A stretch of 64,000 nt of DNA from Aestuariibacter sp. A3R04 (GCF_018860805.1 NZ_JAHKQR010000001.1:281089-345088), one strand, 5' to 3'; positions 36,742 to 46,232 are shown, numbered from the stretch's first letter. The notes: generated from the letters alone by a model not told the origin. Translations and numbers: made by a program.

Positions 36742-36846
36742 GTGGATTTTCTGTTAAACGTGATTATTTGGGGTGGTGCGGTCATTTTTTTTATTTTTAT
36801 TGTGGGTTTTATGGCGGCGGTAAAATTAAATAAAAAAGATGATTGA
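36742..36846 (+). CDS. Possible 34-residue single-pass membrane protein
   Basis: A GTG-initiated frame gives DFLLNVIIWGGAVIFF, then IFIVGFMAAVK and the charged tail LNKKDD: one clear transmembrane helix with a positive-then-acidic C-terminus. GGGAG (36729-36733) lies 8 bases before the GTG. It sits between the divergently read start of the sulfatase and the end of the histidine kinase. Function unknown. Chance cannot be excluded for so short a frame, although the composition is very protein-like. Confidence 0.4.
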   Translation: MDFLLNVIIWGGAVIFFIFIVGFMAAVKLNKKDD

Positions 36847-36890
36847 TTGGCCAACCAGTATGGGAAAGCCTGTTTGTTGAGCCGTATTGG

Positions 36891-38528
36891 TTATTTTTTG
36901 ATGGGCAGACGCAGGGTGAAGCAGGTTCCTTGTCCTTCGGTGCTCTCTACGGCTAAGCTGCCGCCGTGTTCACGAGCTATACCGTAAGAAATCGATAGGC
37001 CCAACCCGGTGCCTTCTTCTTCAGATTTTGTGGTGAAGAAGGGGTTAAAAACCTTTCGTATATTGGCTTCTGAAATACCGCATCCGGTGTCTTTTACCCG
37101 TAACTCGACAAAGTCGTCCTTACAGCAGGTTGAAATGGTGAGCTCGCCCATCAGTTTGGTCGTTTCGATAGCCTGAGCTGCGTTAATCAACAGGTTGGTA
37201 ACAATTTGCGATATCTTTCCTACGTTCATTTGAATAGTTGGTAGTTTTGCAAAATGGGTTTGTACATGGCAAACGTACTTTAGCTTGTTGTTGACCATGG
37301 CGAGGGAGCCTTTGACGCAATCATTCAAACTGGCCAATTGTGAATCGTCAGAATCAACCCGGGAAAATTGTTTTAAGCCCTGGACAATCGCTTCAACGCG
37401 CTTTAATCCATCTCTTGACTCATTCAGAAGGTGCTCCAAGTCGTCATTGATAAAATCTATATTCTGATACGAAGGGCTGCTGACTAAAATCTGGTAGTTT
37501 GGGTTTATTTGAACGTCCTCTGAAGTGCGCAGCAGATTGTCCATTTCCAGAAACAGCAACCGATAAGTCGACACGTAGTCGGTGAGTGTTTCTACATTGC
37601 TGGTTACAAAACCGACGGGGTTGTTTATTTCGTGGGCGACGCCAGCTGCAAGCTGGCCAACTGACGCCATTTTTTCAGCCTGAAGCAGTTGTACTTGAGC
37701 TTCTTTTAGTGACCGGTTTGTCTGGTCGAGTTCCTCATTCTTTTTATGCAGTTCAGCGGTTCGCTCAGAAATTAACTGCTCTAAGGATTCATTAAACCGC
37801 TGCAATTCAAATTCAGCCTCTTTGCGCTGTACATTTTCTATTTGCAGATGCTTTGCCAAATGGTTGAAGGCGGTTGCCAGTTCCCCTAACTCGTCATTGG
37901 ATTTCACTGCAATATGAACATTGCGATATTGTTCATCCTGACCGGTCATCAAAGCCCGGGCACCTATTTGCAGGGATTTAAGCTGCTTGGTGAGGTAACT
38001 GCCAAGGGCAAAGGAAAATAAGGCGACCAATGCCATTTCGATAATGGCTAAAAAAGTGGCCCAGTGGCGAATATCTTCCAAAGAGGCTTTAACTGAAGAG
38101 ATGTTAATGCCGATATCGATGTAACCGTATACGGTATCGTCAATGGTGATGGGGGTTCGAATGTCGTAAGTACCATTTGTGGCCTGTTCTACATGGGTAT
38201 CAGCCTCAAAGGGCTGTGATAGCAGTGCGTCATTTCCGCTTTGCGCAAAAATGCGGTTTTGCGTATCAACTATCCTGACATAATCGATATCAGGGTTCGC
38301 CATCAATTCCTTTACATCGGCTTCTAACGACGCTAAATCGAAGGCAAGAAAGGCGTTTTTGGTTGTGGAGTAAAATAAGTTTGAAGTGGTTGTTGCCCGT
38401 TTTACTACGGTTTCGTTGATTAGTTCAGATAACAAGTTGAACGTGGTGAAAAGCAGTATGACCAACAAGGAGGCTTCAATTAGCGCAACGCCTAAAATGG
38501 TTTTGGTTCTGAGTGAAAACTTTTTCAC
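36891..38528 (-). CDS. Membrane sensor histidine kinase
   Basis: 545 residues, GTG start. Transmembrane helices are near residues 10-32 and 156-178, with an extracytoplasmic domain of about 120 residues between. HAMP follows (about 180-235), then a coiled coil (about 235-290). The phospho-acceptor is H299 in AAGVAHEINNPVGF, and an HATPase domain carries DTGCGI and GTGLGLSISYG boxes. There is no receiver domain. The gene follows the PhnD-like binding protein gene by 6 bp, so the two form an operon and the binding protein probably feeds the sensor. No response regulator gene is adjacent. Ligand unknown. Confidence 0.88.
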   Translation of the reverse strand: MKKFSLRTKTILGVALIEASLLVILLFTTFNLLSELINETVVKRATTTSNLFYSTTKNAFLAFDLASLEADVKELMANPDIDYVRIVDTQNRIFAQSGNDALLSQPFEADTHVEQATNGTYDIRTPITIDDTVYGYIDIGINISSVKASLEDIRHWATFLAIIEMALVALFSFALGSYLTKQLKSLQIGARALMTGQDEQYRNVHIAVKSNDELGELATAFNHLAKHLQIENVQRKEAEFELQRFNESLEQLISERTAELHKKNEELDQTNRSLKEAQVQLLQAEKMASVGQLAAGVAHEINNPVGFVTSNVETLTDYVSTYRLLFLEMDNLLRTSEDVQINPNYQILVSSPSYQNIDFINDDLEHLLNESRDGLKRVEAIVQGLKQFSRVDSDDSQLASLNDCVKGSLAMVNNKLKYVCHVQTHFAKLPTIQMNVGKISQIVTNLLINAAQAIETTKLMGELTISTCCKDDFVELRVKDTGCGISEANIRKVFNPFFTTKSEEEGTGLGLSISYGIAREHGGSLAVESTEGQGTCFTLRLPIKK

Positions 38529-38534
38529 TGATGG

Positions 38535-39350
38535 CTACTTCTCTGGAACAGATAGCAAATCTATGTGCAATGCCCTAACGTCATCCCAGTCCCCGTCTTT
38601 CGCGCGCTCAAAGCCCGACATGTGGAGGTTGGACAGCACGGGATTACGGCTCTGACTTTTGCTGAGGGAAAGCATAAGTGCGGTAATTTGCTTCCGGTGT
38701 TCATCGGGAACTCTGGGGTGTGATGCAATGGCATGAGAGGTAAAAGGCGGGCTTTGCCATAACACTCGCAGGTGTTGTCTGACCTCCTTGGGTGACGCTT
38801 CTAAAGAGCGTATGATCCCACCTCCAGCTTCAAAAAAACCTCGCTGCACATTCAAATAAACAGAGTCGTGGGAATGCACGTATGTTGGGGTATGCGTTAT
38901 GTCCCTTGTGGACAGGGTCGCCCTTGGGATAATGGTCGCAGCAAAGGCTGCTGGGGCTGGGAACGCGATAGTTTTGCCGTTGAGGTCGTCCAAAGTACGA
39001 ATTGAACTGGATTGATGAACTACGATGATCCCCTTAATAGCCTTATCGCGTTGGCGGACCATGGCCCGGTAACCCGGTGATTCATTAAACACTACGAAGT
39101 GATACGGGTTCATATAGGCAAAGTCGTATTCGCCGGCGGCCAACGCCTGTTCGAAGGTGGGAATATCCTTCGCTGTTTTAAAGCGAATGCGATGGCCCGT
39201 TTCTTCTTCTATAAGAGACAACAAGGGTTGCCAGGCCTGAGCAATGACTTTTGGCGCGTGCTGCGGCACGATGCCAATGGTGTATGATGCACTGTATACT
39301 GTAAACGGGGCCAAAACTAGCGCCAGGCAAAAACAGCAAATTTTAAACAC
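38535..39350 (-). CDS. PhnD-like periplasmic phosphate/phosphonate-type binding protein
   Basis: 271 residues, GTG start, signal peptide ending TVYSA. It follows the PhnD/phosphate-phosphonate ABC binding family: YTIGIVPQHAPKVIAQAW, ALAAGEYDFAYMNPYHFVVF, LNGKTIAFPAPAAFAAT. No ABC permease or ATPase gene is near, and a histidine kinase gene follows at 6 bp, so a sensory role is more likely than transport. The binding-site residues do not let me name the ligand. Confidence 0.85.
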   Translation of the reverse strand: MFKICCFCLALVLAPFTVYSASYTIGIVPQHAPKVIAQAWQPLLSLIEEETGHRIRFKTAKDIPTFEQALAAGEYDFAYMNPYHFVVFNESPGYRAMVRQRDKAIKGIIVVHQSSSIRTLDDLNGKTIAFPAPAAFAATIIPRATLSTRDITHTPTYVHSHDSVYLNVQRGFFEAGGGIIRSLEASPKEVRQHLRVLWQSPPFTSHAIASHPRVPDEHRKQITALMLSLSKSQSRNPVLSNLHMSGFERAKDGDWDDVRALHIDLLSVPEK

Positions 39351-39517
39351 TTCTCAAATCCTGCTAATCATGAAATTTATTGGTGTGTTGAATTGAAACA
39401 CACTCATAAGTGTAGTCTGGCATTTCTATGATGTTGGGAAAATTAGCAATATAGCTACATTTGTTGAGAAACGAGGACGCCAAAAATAGCGGCTAAGAGC
39501 AAAAAATAGAGAGAAAT

Positions 39518-39796
39518 ATGGCAAAAGCAAGCGCACTACACATTCTGGTGAAGACAGAAAAAGAAGCGTTGTCTATTCTGGAGCAACTCAAAAAAGGCAA
39601 AGATTTTGCTCAACTGGCAAAGCGTCATTCATTGTGTCCATCGGGAAAGCGAGGTGGGGACTTAGGTGAATTCCGCCGCGGGCAAATGGTAAAGCCTTTT
39701 GACGATGTTGTGTTTAAAAAAGAGGTGTTAAAAGTACACGGGCCTGTCAGAACCAAATTCGGCTATCACCTCATTAAAACTCTTTATCGAAGTTGA
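39518..39796 (+). CDS. Small parvulin-type peptidyl-prolyl isomerase
   Basis: 92 residues, the size of the single-domain PpiC/Par10 enzymes with no signal peptide, so cytoplasmic. Visible motifs are [14 protein letters not shown] at the N-terminus, [31 protein letters not shown] and the closing [15 protein letters not shown]. It catalyses cis-trans isomerisation of prolyl bonds. The start has the purine-rich agagagaaat in front. It is monocistronic and divergent from the PhnD-like gene. Confidence 0.93.
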   Translation: MAKASALHILVKTEKEALSILEQLKKGKDFAQLAKRHSLCPSGKRGGDLGEFRRGQMVKPFDDVVFKKEVLKVHGPVRTKFGYHLIKTLYRS

Positions 39797-39960
39797 ACGT
39801 TTTACTGGGAAACGTTCGCCGTGATGTATCAATAAATTTCCTTATATCCTGAGTATTGGACAAACCTATTAACGAGAGTATCTTCGGCGAATTGATTCTA
39901 AAATCGGCAAACAGCTGACAAAAATTAAATTTTCGTATCAGGCCTCGATTTTGTCTGCGA

Positions 39961-40447
39961 AACTGGTTGTTGTCTGCTGAAGTTTCCTATGAATACAACT
40001 GGTATATCAACGATACGCTTCTGGACAATCACAGTGATACATTGCCTGCGCTGACAGCCAACCGACAGATATAGTAGAGGTGAGCCTGGTGAAGTGATTC
40101 ATTTCAGCGTCGACGCTTACGGTCCTGGTGCATCGCCCCATGAATTACACAAACCGGATATTACCGACTCGGGTCTGATATATATGTCTACTGTAGCTCT
40201 CGACTTCCGAGTACCGGACTTTGTTGTCGACCCTGTAACACAGTCCCACATCTATTTGTTAGTGGAGGAGGGGGACACTTATAACAACACCCGAATTATT
40301 AAAATCGATACTGATGGAACGTTTATTTGGCAAGGTCCGGCGTTAGTTGGTAATGCCAGTGACTCGTCTCTTTATGTAAGACGAAATGAAGATAATTCGC
40401 TGCAGTTTTTGATAAGTACAACCAAAATGATGTACGTGACGCAGTAG
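39961..40447 (+). pseudogene. Decayed fragment of a large surface-type protein
   Basis: In frame with 39961 the bases read SAEVSYEYNWYINDTLLDNH and on to LTANR before a stop at 40072. The frame carrying GEPGEVIHFSVDAYGPG then continues to the stop at 40447 with no good start codon of its own. The first part looks like an Ig/PKD-type domain of a multidomain surface protein, the second like a propeller or lipoprotein end (HIYLLVEEGDTYNNTRIIKI). At least one frameshift separates them. The 117-codon frame (GTG at 40094) could be called a gene by software, but it is better read as the tail of a broken one. Confidence 0.5.
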
Positions 40448-40455
40448 TCATTTCC

Positions 40456-40475
40456 AAGGCAGTTTAGGCTGCCTT
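40456..40475 (+). terminator. Hairpin terminator after the decayed gene
   Basis: AAGGCAG (40456-40462), a 6-base loop, CTGCCTT (40469-40475), then a pyrimidine-rich run with TTTTTT at about 40489-40495. It supports the view that a real transcript once ended here. Confidence 0.55.
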
Positions 40476-40916
40476 GCTCCCCTCCCTTCTTTTTTCTGAC
40501 ACATTTTCTGTACTGACATCAGCCACCTAGATCCAAACATTCACACCTTGAATGGTTGTTATGGATTGCATTTTCTTGGTTCAGTTTTTGCTCGTAAGAT
40601 CACTTTCGCTATAAAATATCCATAACATATGTCTTTTTTATATTTAGCAATTTGCTGATATATATGATTAAAATGCCTTTCCTGCCTGGTTATCCCTACT
40701 ACAACAATAAATATATATCGGCAGAATGTTGTCATTTTAGATAAGAAATAGTGATTTTTGGTGGTCAATTAATAAATTTTGTTTATTAATTTGGGCCTGA
40801 CATCGAATGACAATAAACAAAAGATATAACTAATAATAAAAATAATAAATTAACCGTTCCGGCACTATTGTGTTCGGATTATGAGTCTCAGTATCCCCCC
40901 GCCTGAGGAGCACACA
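40476..40916 (+). other. AT-rich intergenic region upstream of the transhydrogenase operon
   Basis: About 440 bp, strongly AT-rich around 40600-40850. Short frames on the minus strand have no ribosome sites or family features. It presumably carries the pnt promoter, but I could not place -35/-10 boxes with confidence. Confidence 0.4.
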
Positions 40917-42068
40917 TTGAAAATACTGATTATAAATGAAGGACACGACCAACGAGGTTACAGAGAAAAGCGGTGCGCCGTTTCCCCCTCTACCGTTAAA
41001 CGTATGGTTCAACGAGGCATAACCGTAAATATACAACAAGGCGCAGGTCAATTGTCAGGTTATGCAGATACTGCATTTACTGAAGTCGGTGGCCATATCG
41101 TTGAAGATATTGCACCTGTACTCCAAGAGACTGACGCGTTACTTTGCGTTAATCGCCCCGATGAGGCTGTGTATTCGCTTCTCAAACCCGCCGCACTTGT
41201 TATTGGGCACATAGACCCCTTTTTTCAGCAGCCGTTAGTGGAAGCGTTGGCAGAAAGAAAGCTCACTACCTTATCGGTAGAGATGATACCGCGCTCGTCA
41301 CGGGCGCAGAAAATGGATGCCTTAAGTTCCCAGGCAAGTTTGGCCGGCTACGTGATGGTCATGCAAGCAGCCACTCATCTGCCGGGTATTCTGCCTATGA
41401 TGATGACACCCTCAGGTACGATTAAACCAGCCAAGGTATACATTATCGGCGCAGGCGTTGCAGGCTTGCAAGCTATAGCCACGGCGAAGCGGCTGGGTGC
41501 CAGCGTATTGGCCTATGATACCCGTCCGGTTGTGGCTGAACAGGTTGAATCGCTGGGCGGCAAGTTCCTGAGTATCGATTTAGGTGAAACCGGGCAAACC
41601 AAAGACGGTTATGCGAAGGAATTGACAGACGAGCAAAAGCAGAAGCAACAAGACGCTCAGCGCGACGCTATTGCTGACGCCGACATTGTAATCACAACCG
41701 CGCAATTATTTGGCCGACGTCCACCGCAGTTGATAAGCAAAGATACACTTGCACTCATGCGTCCCGGTAGTGTGGTAGTCGATATGGCTGCATTGTCAGG
41801 TGGGAATGTTGAAGGCTCTGAACCCGGTAAAGTGGTAACAGTAAATGGTGTCACAGTTATTGGCACCGGTAACTGGAGCCAAGCAGTGGCTAAAGATGCT
41901 ACCGACATGTATGCCAACAATTTATACAACCTGCTGGATGAATTTTTTAGCGACGAGACAAAGCAGTTCAACTTGAACCTGGAAGATGAAATCCTCGCCG
42001 GTTGTGTTATTACCCACAATGGTAGTGTCACCAATGACATGCTAGTCAACGCGTATCAGGGAGCGTGA
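40917..42068 (+). CDS. pntA: NAD(P) transhydrogenase alpha subunit, NAD-binding part
   Basis: 383 residues from the TTG at 40917, chosen because GAGGAG (40905-40910) lies 6 bases upstream and the product then begins LKILIINEGH like its family; an in-frame ATG at 40881 would add 12 residues after a poor ribosome site. It has the alanine-dehydrogenase/PNT fold: EKRCAVSPSTVKRMVQRG, QKMDALSSQASLAGYVMV near residue 135, and the dinucleotide motif VYIIGAGVAGLQAIATAKRLGA near 172. It carries only the soluble dI domain; the membrane part is in the next gene. The enzyme couples hydride transfer from NADH to NADP to proton flow. Confidence 0.93.
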   Translation: MKILIINEGHDQRGYREKRCAVSPSTVKRMVQRGITVNIQQGAGQLSGYADTAFTEVGGHIVEDIAPVLQETDALLCVNRPDEAVYSLLKPAALVIGHIDPFFQQPLVEALAERKLTTLSVEMIPRSSRAQKMDALSSQASLAGYVMVMQAATHLPGILPMMMTPSGTIKPAKVYIIGAGVAGLQAIATAKRLGASVLAYDTRPVVAEQVESLGGKFLSIDLGETGQTKDGYAKELTDEQKQKQQDAQRDAIADADIVITTAQLFGRRPPQLISKDTLALMRPGSVVVDMAALSGGNVEGSEPGKVVTVNGVTVIGTGNWSQAVAKDATDMYANNLYNLLDEFFSDETKQFNLNLEDEILAGCVITHNGSVTNDMLVNAYQGA

Positions 42069-42070
42069 TC

Positions 42071-42355
42071 ATGGAAAACATTTATTTGATTTTTATTGTT
42101 TTATTGGCTGCATTTTTGGGCTTCGAACTTATTCGCAAGGTCCCGGCGACGTTGCATACCCCTCTTATGTCAGGCTCGAATGCTATATCCGGCATTACTT
42201 TAGTGGGAGCCCTGGTGGCGTCGGGGGCAGACAATGACCTTCTCACCACAGTGCTTGGCACCGCCGCGGTGGCCCTGGCCAGCATCAATGTTGTCGGAGG
42301 TTATCTGGTTACCGACAGAATGCTGGGTATGTTCAAAAAGAAAGACAAGAAGTAA
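42071..42355 (+). CDS. pntA2: NAD(P) transhydrogenase alpha subunit, membrane part
   Basis: 94 residues with three hydrophobic segments, including GFELIRKVPATLHTPLMSG and SNAISGITLVGALVASG, the PntA C-terminal membrane domain found as a separate polypeptide in three-subunit transhydrogenases. The ATG at 42071 has GGAG 7 bases upstream; a GTG at 42065 overlapping the previous stop is less likely. pntB follows at 11 bp. Confidence 0.92.
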   Translation: MENIYLIFIVLLAAFLGFELIRKVPATLHTPLMSGSNAISGITLVGALVASGADNDLLTTVLGTAAVALASINVVGGYLVTDRMLGMFKKKDKK

Positions 42356-42366
42356 GAGGCTGAATA

Positions 42367-43755
42367 ATGGAATCTGTAACACTAATTATTAATTTAGCCT
42401 ACGTGCTGGCTGCAGCCTTGTTCATACTGGGGCTTAAGTTGCTCAGTCATCCGTCTACAGCCAGAAAGGGCAACGTCATATCTGCCATCGGTATGCTGGT
42501 GGCTGTGGTCGTAACCCTGCTCGATCATGACATACTATCGTATCACTGGATCTTACTGGGCTTTGCTATTGGTGGAGCCTACGGGGCCTGGAAAGCCAAA
42601 TCAGTGGAAATGACTGAAATGCCGCAAATGGTGTCGCTGTTTAATGGATTTGGCGGTGCAGCATCTCTGCTTCTGGGCTGGTCGACGATTAGCCAGCAAG
42701 CCACGGCAGGGTTTAGCGCACTTAGTGGGGCTGTGCTTACAACCGTTGTGCTTACTATTTTAATTGGCGGCGTGACATTTTCAGGTTCGGTTATCGCGTG
42801 GGGCAAATTGTCTGGCCGTATGGGGGCAAAGGCAGTCATATTTACCGGCCTACGGGAACTCAGTATTGCGCACTTGCTTGGTTTTCTGGTGGTGGGATAT
42901 TTATTCGTATCTGAACCTGCAAACCCCGCGTGGCTTTACGCAACCATCGCTCTGGCGCTGAGTTTTGGAGTGTTGGCAACCATTTCCATCGGTGGTGCAG
43001 ATATGCCAGTGGTCATAGCGCTATTGAACAGTTATTCAGGGGTTGCGGCGTGCGCGGCCGGTTTAGCGGTGAGTAATACTATCCTGATCGTTACTGGATT
43101 ATTGGTGGGTGCATCCGGGCTTATTCTTACCAATATTATGTGTAAAGCCATGAACCGCTCATTGATGAATGTACTGTTATCTGGCTTTGCCAAGCCTGTA
43201 GAAGCAGCTGAAAAAATTGAGGGTGAAGTGAAAATTTTGCCTGCGCAGGATGCATTCTATGTGCTGGAAGCGGCTCAGGCTGTTCTGGTTGTGCCGGGTT
43301 ATGGTATGGCGGTAGCGCAGGCGCAACACGCCGTTCGAGAGCTGCAAACACTGCTTGAGGAAAATGGCTGCACGGTTGAGTATGCTATTCACCCGGTTGC
43401 TGGACGAATGCCGGGTCATATGAATGTGCTGTTAGCTGAAGCTGATGTACCTTACGACCAACTTTATGAAATGGACGAGGTCAATCCGCGCATGGAAAAC
43501 TATGATGTGGTGATTGTGATAGGTGCAAACGATGTGGTGAACCCAGCTGCAAAAGAAATGAAAGGCAGTCCGATTTATGGCATGCCGGTTATTGAAGCTT
43601 ATCGTGCAAAAACCGTGTTTGTACTCAAACGTTCTGCCAATGCAGGTTTTGCAGGTGTAGACAATCCGCTCTTTTTCAAAGACAACACCCGTATGGTACT
43701 TGGCGATGCAAAAGATACCATAAACACTATTATCCGGGAGTTTGGCGACGATTAA
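42367..43755 (+). CDS. pntB: NAD(P) transhydrogenase beta subunit
   Basis: 462 residues, the standard length. The first 250 are membrane helices (FGGAASLLLGW, GGADMPVVIALLNSYSGVAACAAG shown by parts GGADMPVVIAL and NSYSGVAA). The C-terminal NADP-binding dIII domain has VVPGYGMAVAQAQHAV near residue 302, HPVAGRMPGHMNVLLAEA near 345 and VIGANDVVNPAA near 385. It is the last gene of pntA-pntA2-pntB, closed by the strong hairpin at 43783. Confidence 0.96.
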   Translation: MESVTLIINLAYVLAAALFILGLKLLSHPSTARKGNVISAIGMLVAVVVTLLDHDILSYHWILLGFAIGGAYGAWKAKSVEMTEMPQMVSLFNGFGGAASLLLGWSTISQQATAGFSALSGAVLTTVVLTILIGGVTFSGSVIAWGKLSGRMGAKAVIFTGLRELSIAHLLGFLVVGYLFVSEPANPAWLYATIALALSFGVLATISIGGADMPVVIALLNSYSGVAACAAGLAVSNTILIVTGLLVGASGLILTNIMCKAMNRSLMNVLLSGFAKPVEAAEKIEGEVKILPAQDAFYVLEAAQAVLVVPGYGMAVAQAQHAVRELQTLLEENGCTVEYAIHPVAGRMPGHMNVLLAEADVPYDQLYEMDEVNPRMENYDVVIVIGANDVVNPAAKEMKGSPIYGMPVIEAYRAKTVFVLKRSANAGFAGVDNPLFFKDNTRMVLGDAKDTINTIIREFGDD

Positions 43756-43782
43756 CACAACATCTAGTTGGTAAGAGACGAA

Positions 43783-43817
43783 AAAAAACCGGTCGCAGTT
43801 GATACGACCGGTTTTTT
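43783..43817. terminator. Bidirectional rho-independent terminator
   Basis: 13-bp arms AAAAAACCGGTCG (43783-43795) and CGACCGGTTTTTT (43805-43817) with a 9-base loop lie between the convergent pntB and TonB-receptor genes. The A and T runs make it work for both strands. Confidence 0.9.
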
Positions 43818-43832
43818 AATCCATGCGCACGC

Positions 43833-46232
43833 TTAGAAGCGAACGTTCACCCCTACCCACAAGTTGCGAGCGCGGTCCTTGATGTTGTAATCATCCAGAA
43901 ATACCACTTCACTCACCACTCCGCGGCCAGTGAGGTACTCATAGGTGCCGTCGTTGTTCAAGTCGTTGTATTCTGTTGTGTACGACGTGAAATCTTCGTC
44001 TAACAGGTTGTTAATTCTGGCGTTAACGCTGACATAGTCGTTTATGCGATAACGGGCACCCAGAGTCATTAGTTGGTAGTTTTTGTAATACAGCGGCTTG
44101 TCGAGGTTGTTGTCCCAGCCTCTGTAGCGGTCTGAACGCAGTTGCGATTGCAAATACATGCTAAACGCTTCGGTAATATCCCAGTTAACGGTGATATTAG
44201 CCATGTGCTCGGCCGTGTTGGTGAGCGGCTGACCTTCTTCAGGGCCACTTTTTTGTTCACTGTCGGTCCAGGTATAGTTTGCGGTCATGAACCAGGTTTG
44301 GCTTATTTGCCAGCGCCCGGCTAGTTCAATACCCTGTAAATCGACTTCATCAATATTAATTTTCTGACTGTAAGTGTCATAGCCCAATTGGTCATAATCA
44401 CCAAGGTTCACACACGGGCGTACGCCACCTGTCACCTCGCAGCTATAAACCGTATCACCACTGGCAATTTTGTCCTTAAACTGGGTGTTGAAGTAAGTGA
44501 TGTTGGCGTTGTGACCAGCATCACTGCTCCAGTAAACAGCTATTTCACTGTTTACGCTGGTTTCGGGCTCCAGATCCGGGTTGCCGGCAAAAGGTGAAGT
44601 TCCCTGTCCGCCAAAGCCGGTGATGCCGTCGTACAAATCCGTAGTGTTGGGTGTTTTGTATCCGGTGCTAACGCCGCCTTTGACCGTCCAGTTGTCATTG
44701 AACGTATAAACCGCGTAGAGGCGAGGCGAAACCTGACTTCCGAATACGTCGTGCTCATCGTAACGCACGCCGCCTGTTAGCGTGAGGTAGTCGTTTGGAC
44801 TCCAGTTGTCTTCCGCAAATAACGACCACATTTTTTGTTCCTGAATACCACCAGCATTACTGTCTTCGAGTCCGAAAACCCCATCCAGTAGTTCTCCGTC
44901 AATCACCTGTGCGCCAAGCACGATGTTGTGATCGCCCACAACATTGGCCACGGGAATATCTACCCGCACATCCAGCGTGTATTGGCTGCTCTCCAAAGGC
45001 CTTTTGGGGCGGGGTAGAAAGGTGTCTTCAGCAATATCTTTGCGTTCTTGTTCGCTTAACCCTTCGTAGGCCCCCGTACCATCGTACATCTCTTGCAGTA
45101 GTAAGCGTTCCGTTACGCTAAGGGGGAGTGTACGGCCGTCGTTTGAGGTATCGACATGGGAAAGCGCGATCATACTTGAGAAATTTTCAAACTCGCCCTG
45201 ATGGGTAATAGACCACCATTCGCGATTGAATTCCTGGTCGGCCGCATACCCTGCTCGCGGGTTTACAACACCACGACTGTCTGCCCAAATTGACTCGATG
45301 TTGTCTTTAGTACCCAACGGATATGAAATATTGCCGGTTTCAATGTTATACGTTGGCGTATTGTCGTAAGTCTGATTCGAGTTGTCGTAATCAAACTTAA
45401 TACTTTGATTTTCAAAAGGGGTAAAAAATAAAGTAAAACCAAATTGTTCACTGTCGCTATCGACTGTTTTACCGCCGCTACCAAAGCCCAGTTCACGCAC
45501 GTGGATATCACCGTTGGGGTCAACGGCAGGTGCGAATTCTGGGTTCGACGCCTGACGTTCGTACATACTGCCACGCACACCCAGTGTCAGCAGATCTTTA
45601 ATAAGCGGGCCCTGTGCAAAAAAGTCAGTGGTAATATCGTCGCCGAATTGGTCATCAGACTGAATGCTTCGACCAAAATTAATAGAACCGCCCCATTCTT
45701 CAGAACGCTTCTTGGTAATAATGTTCACGACGCCGCCCAGCGCATCTGCCCCATATAAAGTGGATGCAGGACCTCGAATGACCTCAATTTGCTCAATGGC
45801 TTCCATGGGCGGAACGTGACCAAAGGCATTTCCACCAAAGTTGTTGGGGTAAATATCACCGTGGTTGTTCATACGAACACCGTCGATAAGCAACAGGGTG
45901 TACTCGCCGGTAAGGCCTCGCATACTTACTGTACCCTGGCCGGTTTTGTCGCGAGTGGTACCAATATCGATGCCTTCTTGAAACTGAACGGCATCAAGTA
46001 GAGTGATAAAAGAACGAGCCTGTAAGTCTTCTTGTGTGATGACGGAAATACTGGCCGGCGCTTCTGTCAACTTCTGTTCAAAACCGGTTGCCGAAATAAC
46101 GATGCGTTCAATTTCACTGCCGTCAGGAGCCACGGTCTGTGCGTCTTCTGCGTACGCTGAAACAGATAACAGAGAGCCTGCGATGGCCGATGCCAGCAAG
46201 GAATAACGAGTGTGTAAAGAAGGGAAAGTCAT
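43833..46232 (-). CDS. TonB-dependent outer-membrane receptor (FepA/CirA-like)
   Basis: 799 residues with a signal peptide ending SVSAYA. The plug domain (about 45-165) holds APASISVITQEDLQ, TVSMRGLTGEYTLLLIDGVR and VIRGPASTLYGADALGGVVN. The beta-barrel ends in NLWVGVNVRF with the terminal Phe. The plug and the barrel (SNQTYDNTPTYN, GGVRYDEHDVF) resemble siderophore/ligand-gated channels of the FepA/CirA/colicin receptor group more than the SusC-like or oligosaccharide type, so iron-chelate uptake is more likely than ulvan fragments. No iron-box palindrome was recognised upstream. Its 3-prime end shares the terminator with pntB. Confidence 0.88.
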   Translation of the reverse strand: MTFPSLHTRYSLLASAIAGSLLSVSAYAEDAQTVAPDGSEIERIVISATGFEQKLTEAPASISVITQEDLQARSFITLLDAVQFQEGIDIGTTRDKTGQGTVSMRGLTGEYTLLLIDGVRMNNHGDIYPNNFGGNAFGHVPPMEAIEQIEVIRGPASTLYGADALGGVVNIITKKRSEEWGGSINFGRSIQSDDQFGDDITTDFFAQGPLIKDLLTLGVRGSMYERQASNPEFAPAVDPNGDIHVRELGFGSGGKTVDSDSEQFGFTLFFTPFENQSIKFDYDNSNQTYDNTPTYNIETGNISYPLGTKDNIESIWADSRGVVNPRAGYAADQEFNREWWSITHQGEFENFSSMIALSHVDTSNDGRTLPLSVTERLLLQEMYDGTGAYEGLSEQERKDIAEDTFLPRPKRPLESSQYTLDVRVDIPVANVVGDHNIVLGAQVIDGELLDGVFGLEDSNAGGIQEQKMWSLFAEDNWSPNDYLTLTGGVRYDEHDVFGSQVSPRLYAVYTFNDNWTVKGGVSTGYKTPNTTDLYDGITGFGGQGTSPFAGNPDLEPETSVNSEIAVYWSSDAGHNANITYFNTQFKDKIASGDTVYSCEVTGGVRPCVNLGDYDQLGYDTYSQKINIDEVDLQGIELAGRWQISQTWFMTANYTWTDSEQKSGPEEGQPLTNTAEHMANITVNWDITEAFSMYLQSQLRSDRYRGWDNNLDKPLYYKNYQLMTLGARYRINDYVSVNARINNLLDEDFTSYTTEYNDLNNDGTYEYLTGRGVVSEVVFLDDYNIKDRARNLWVGVNVRF

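Noticed and set aside
36597..36854. N-terminal extension of the 34404-36596 sulfatase
   Set aside because: The signal peptide begins at the ATG pair at 36596-36599, and the extension lacks protein-like character.
43833..46232. Ulvan oligosaccharide receptor
   Set aside because: The plug and barrel resemble the FepA/CirA siderophore group, and the gene is 7 kb away from the degradation locus behind core genes.
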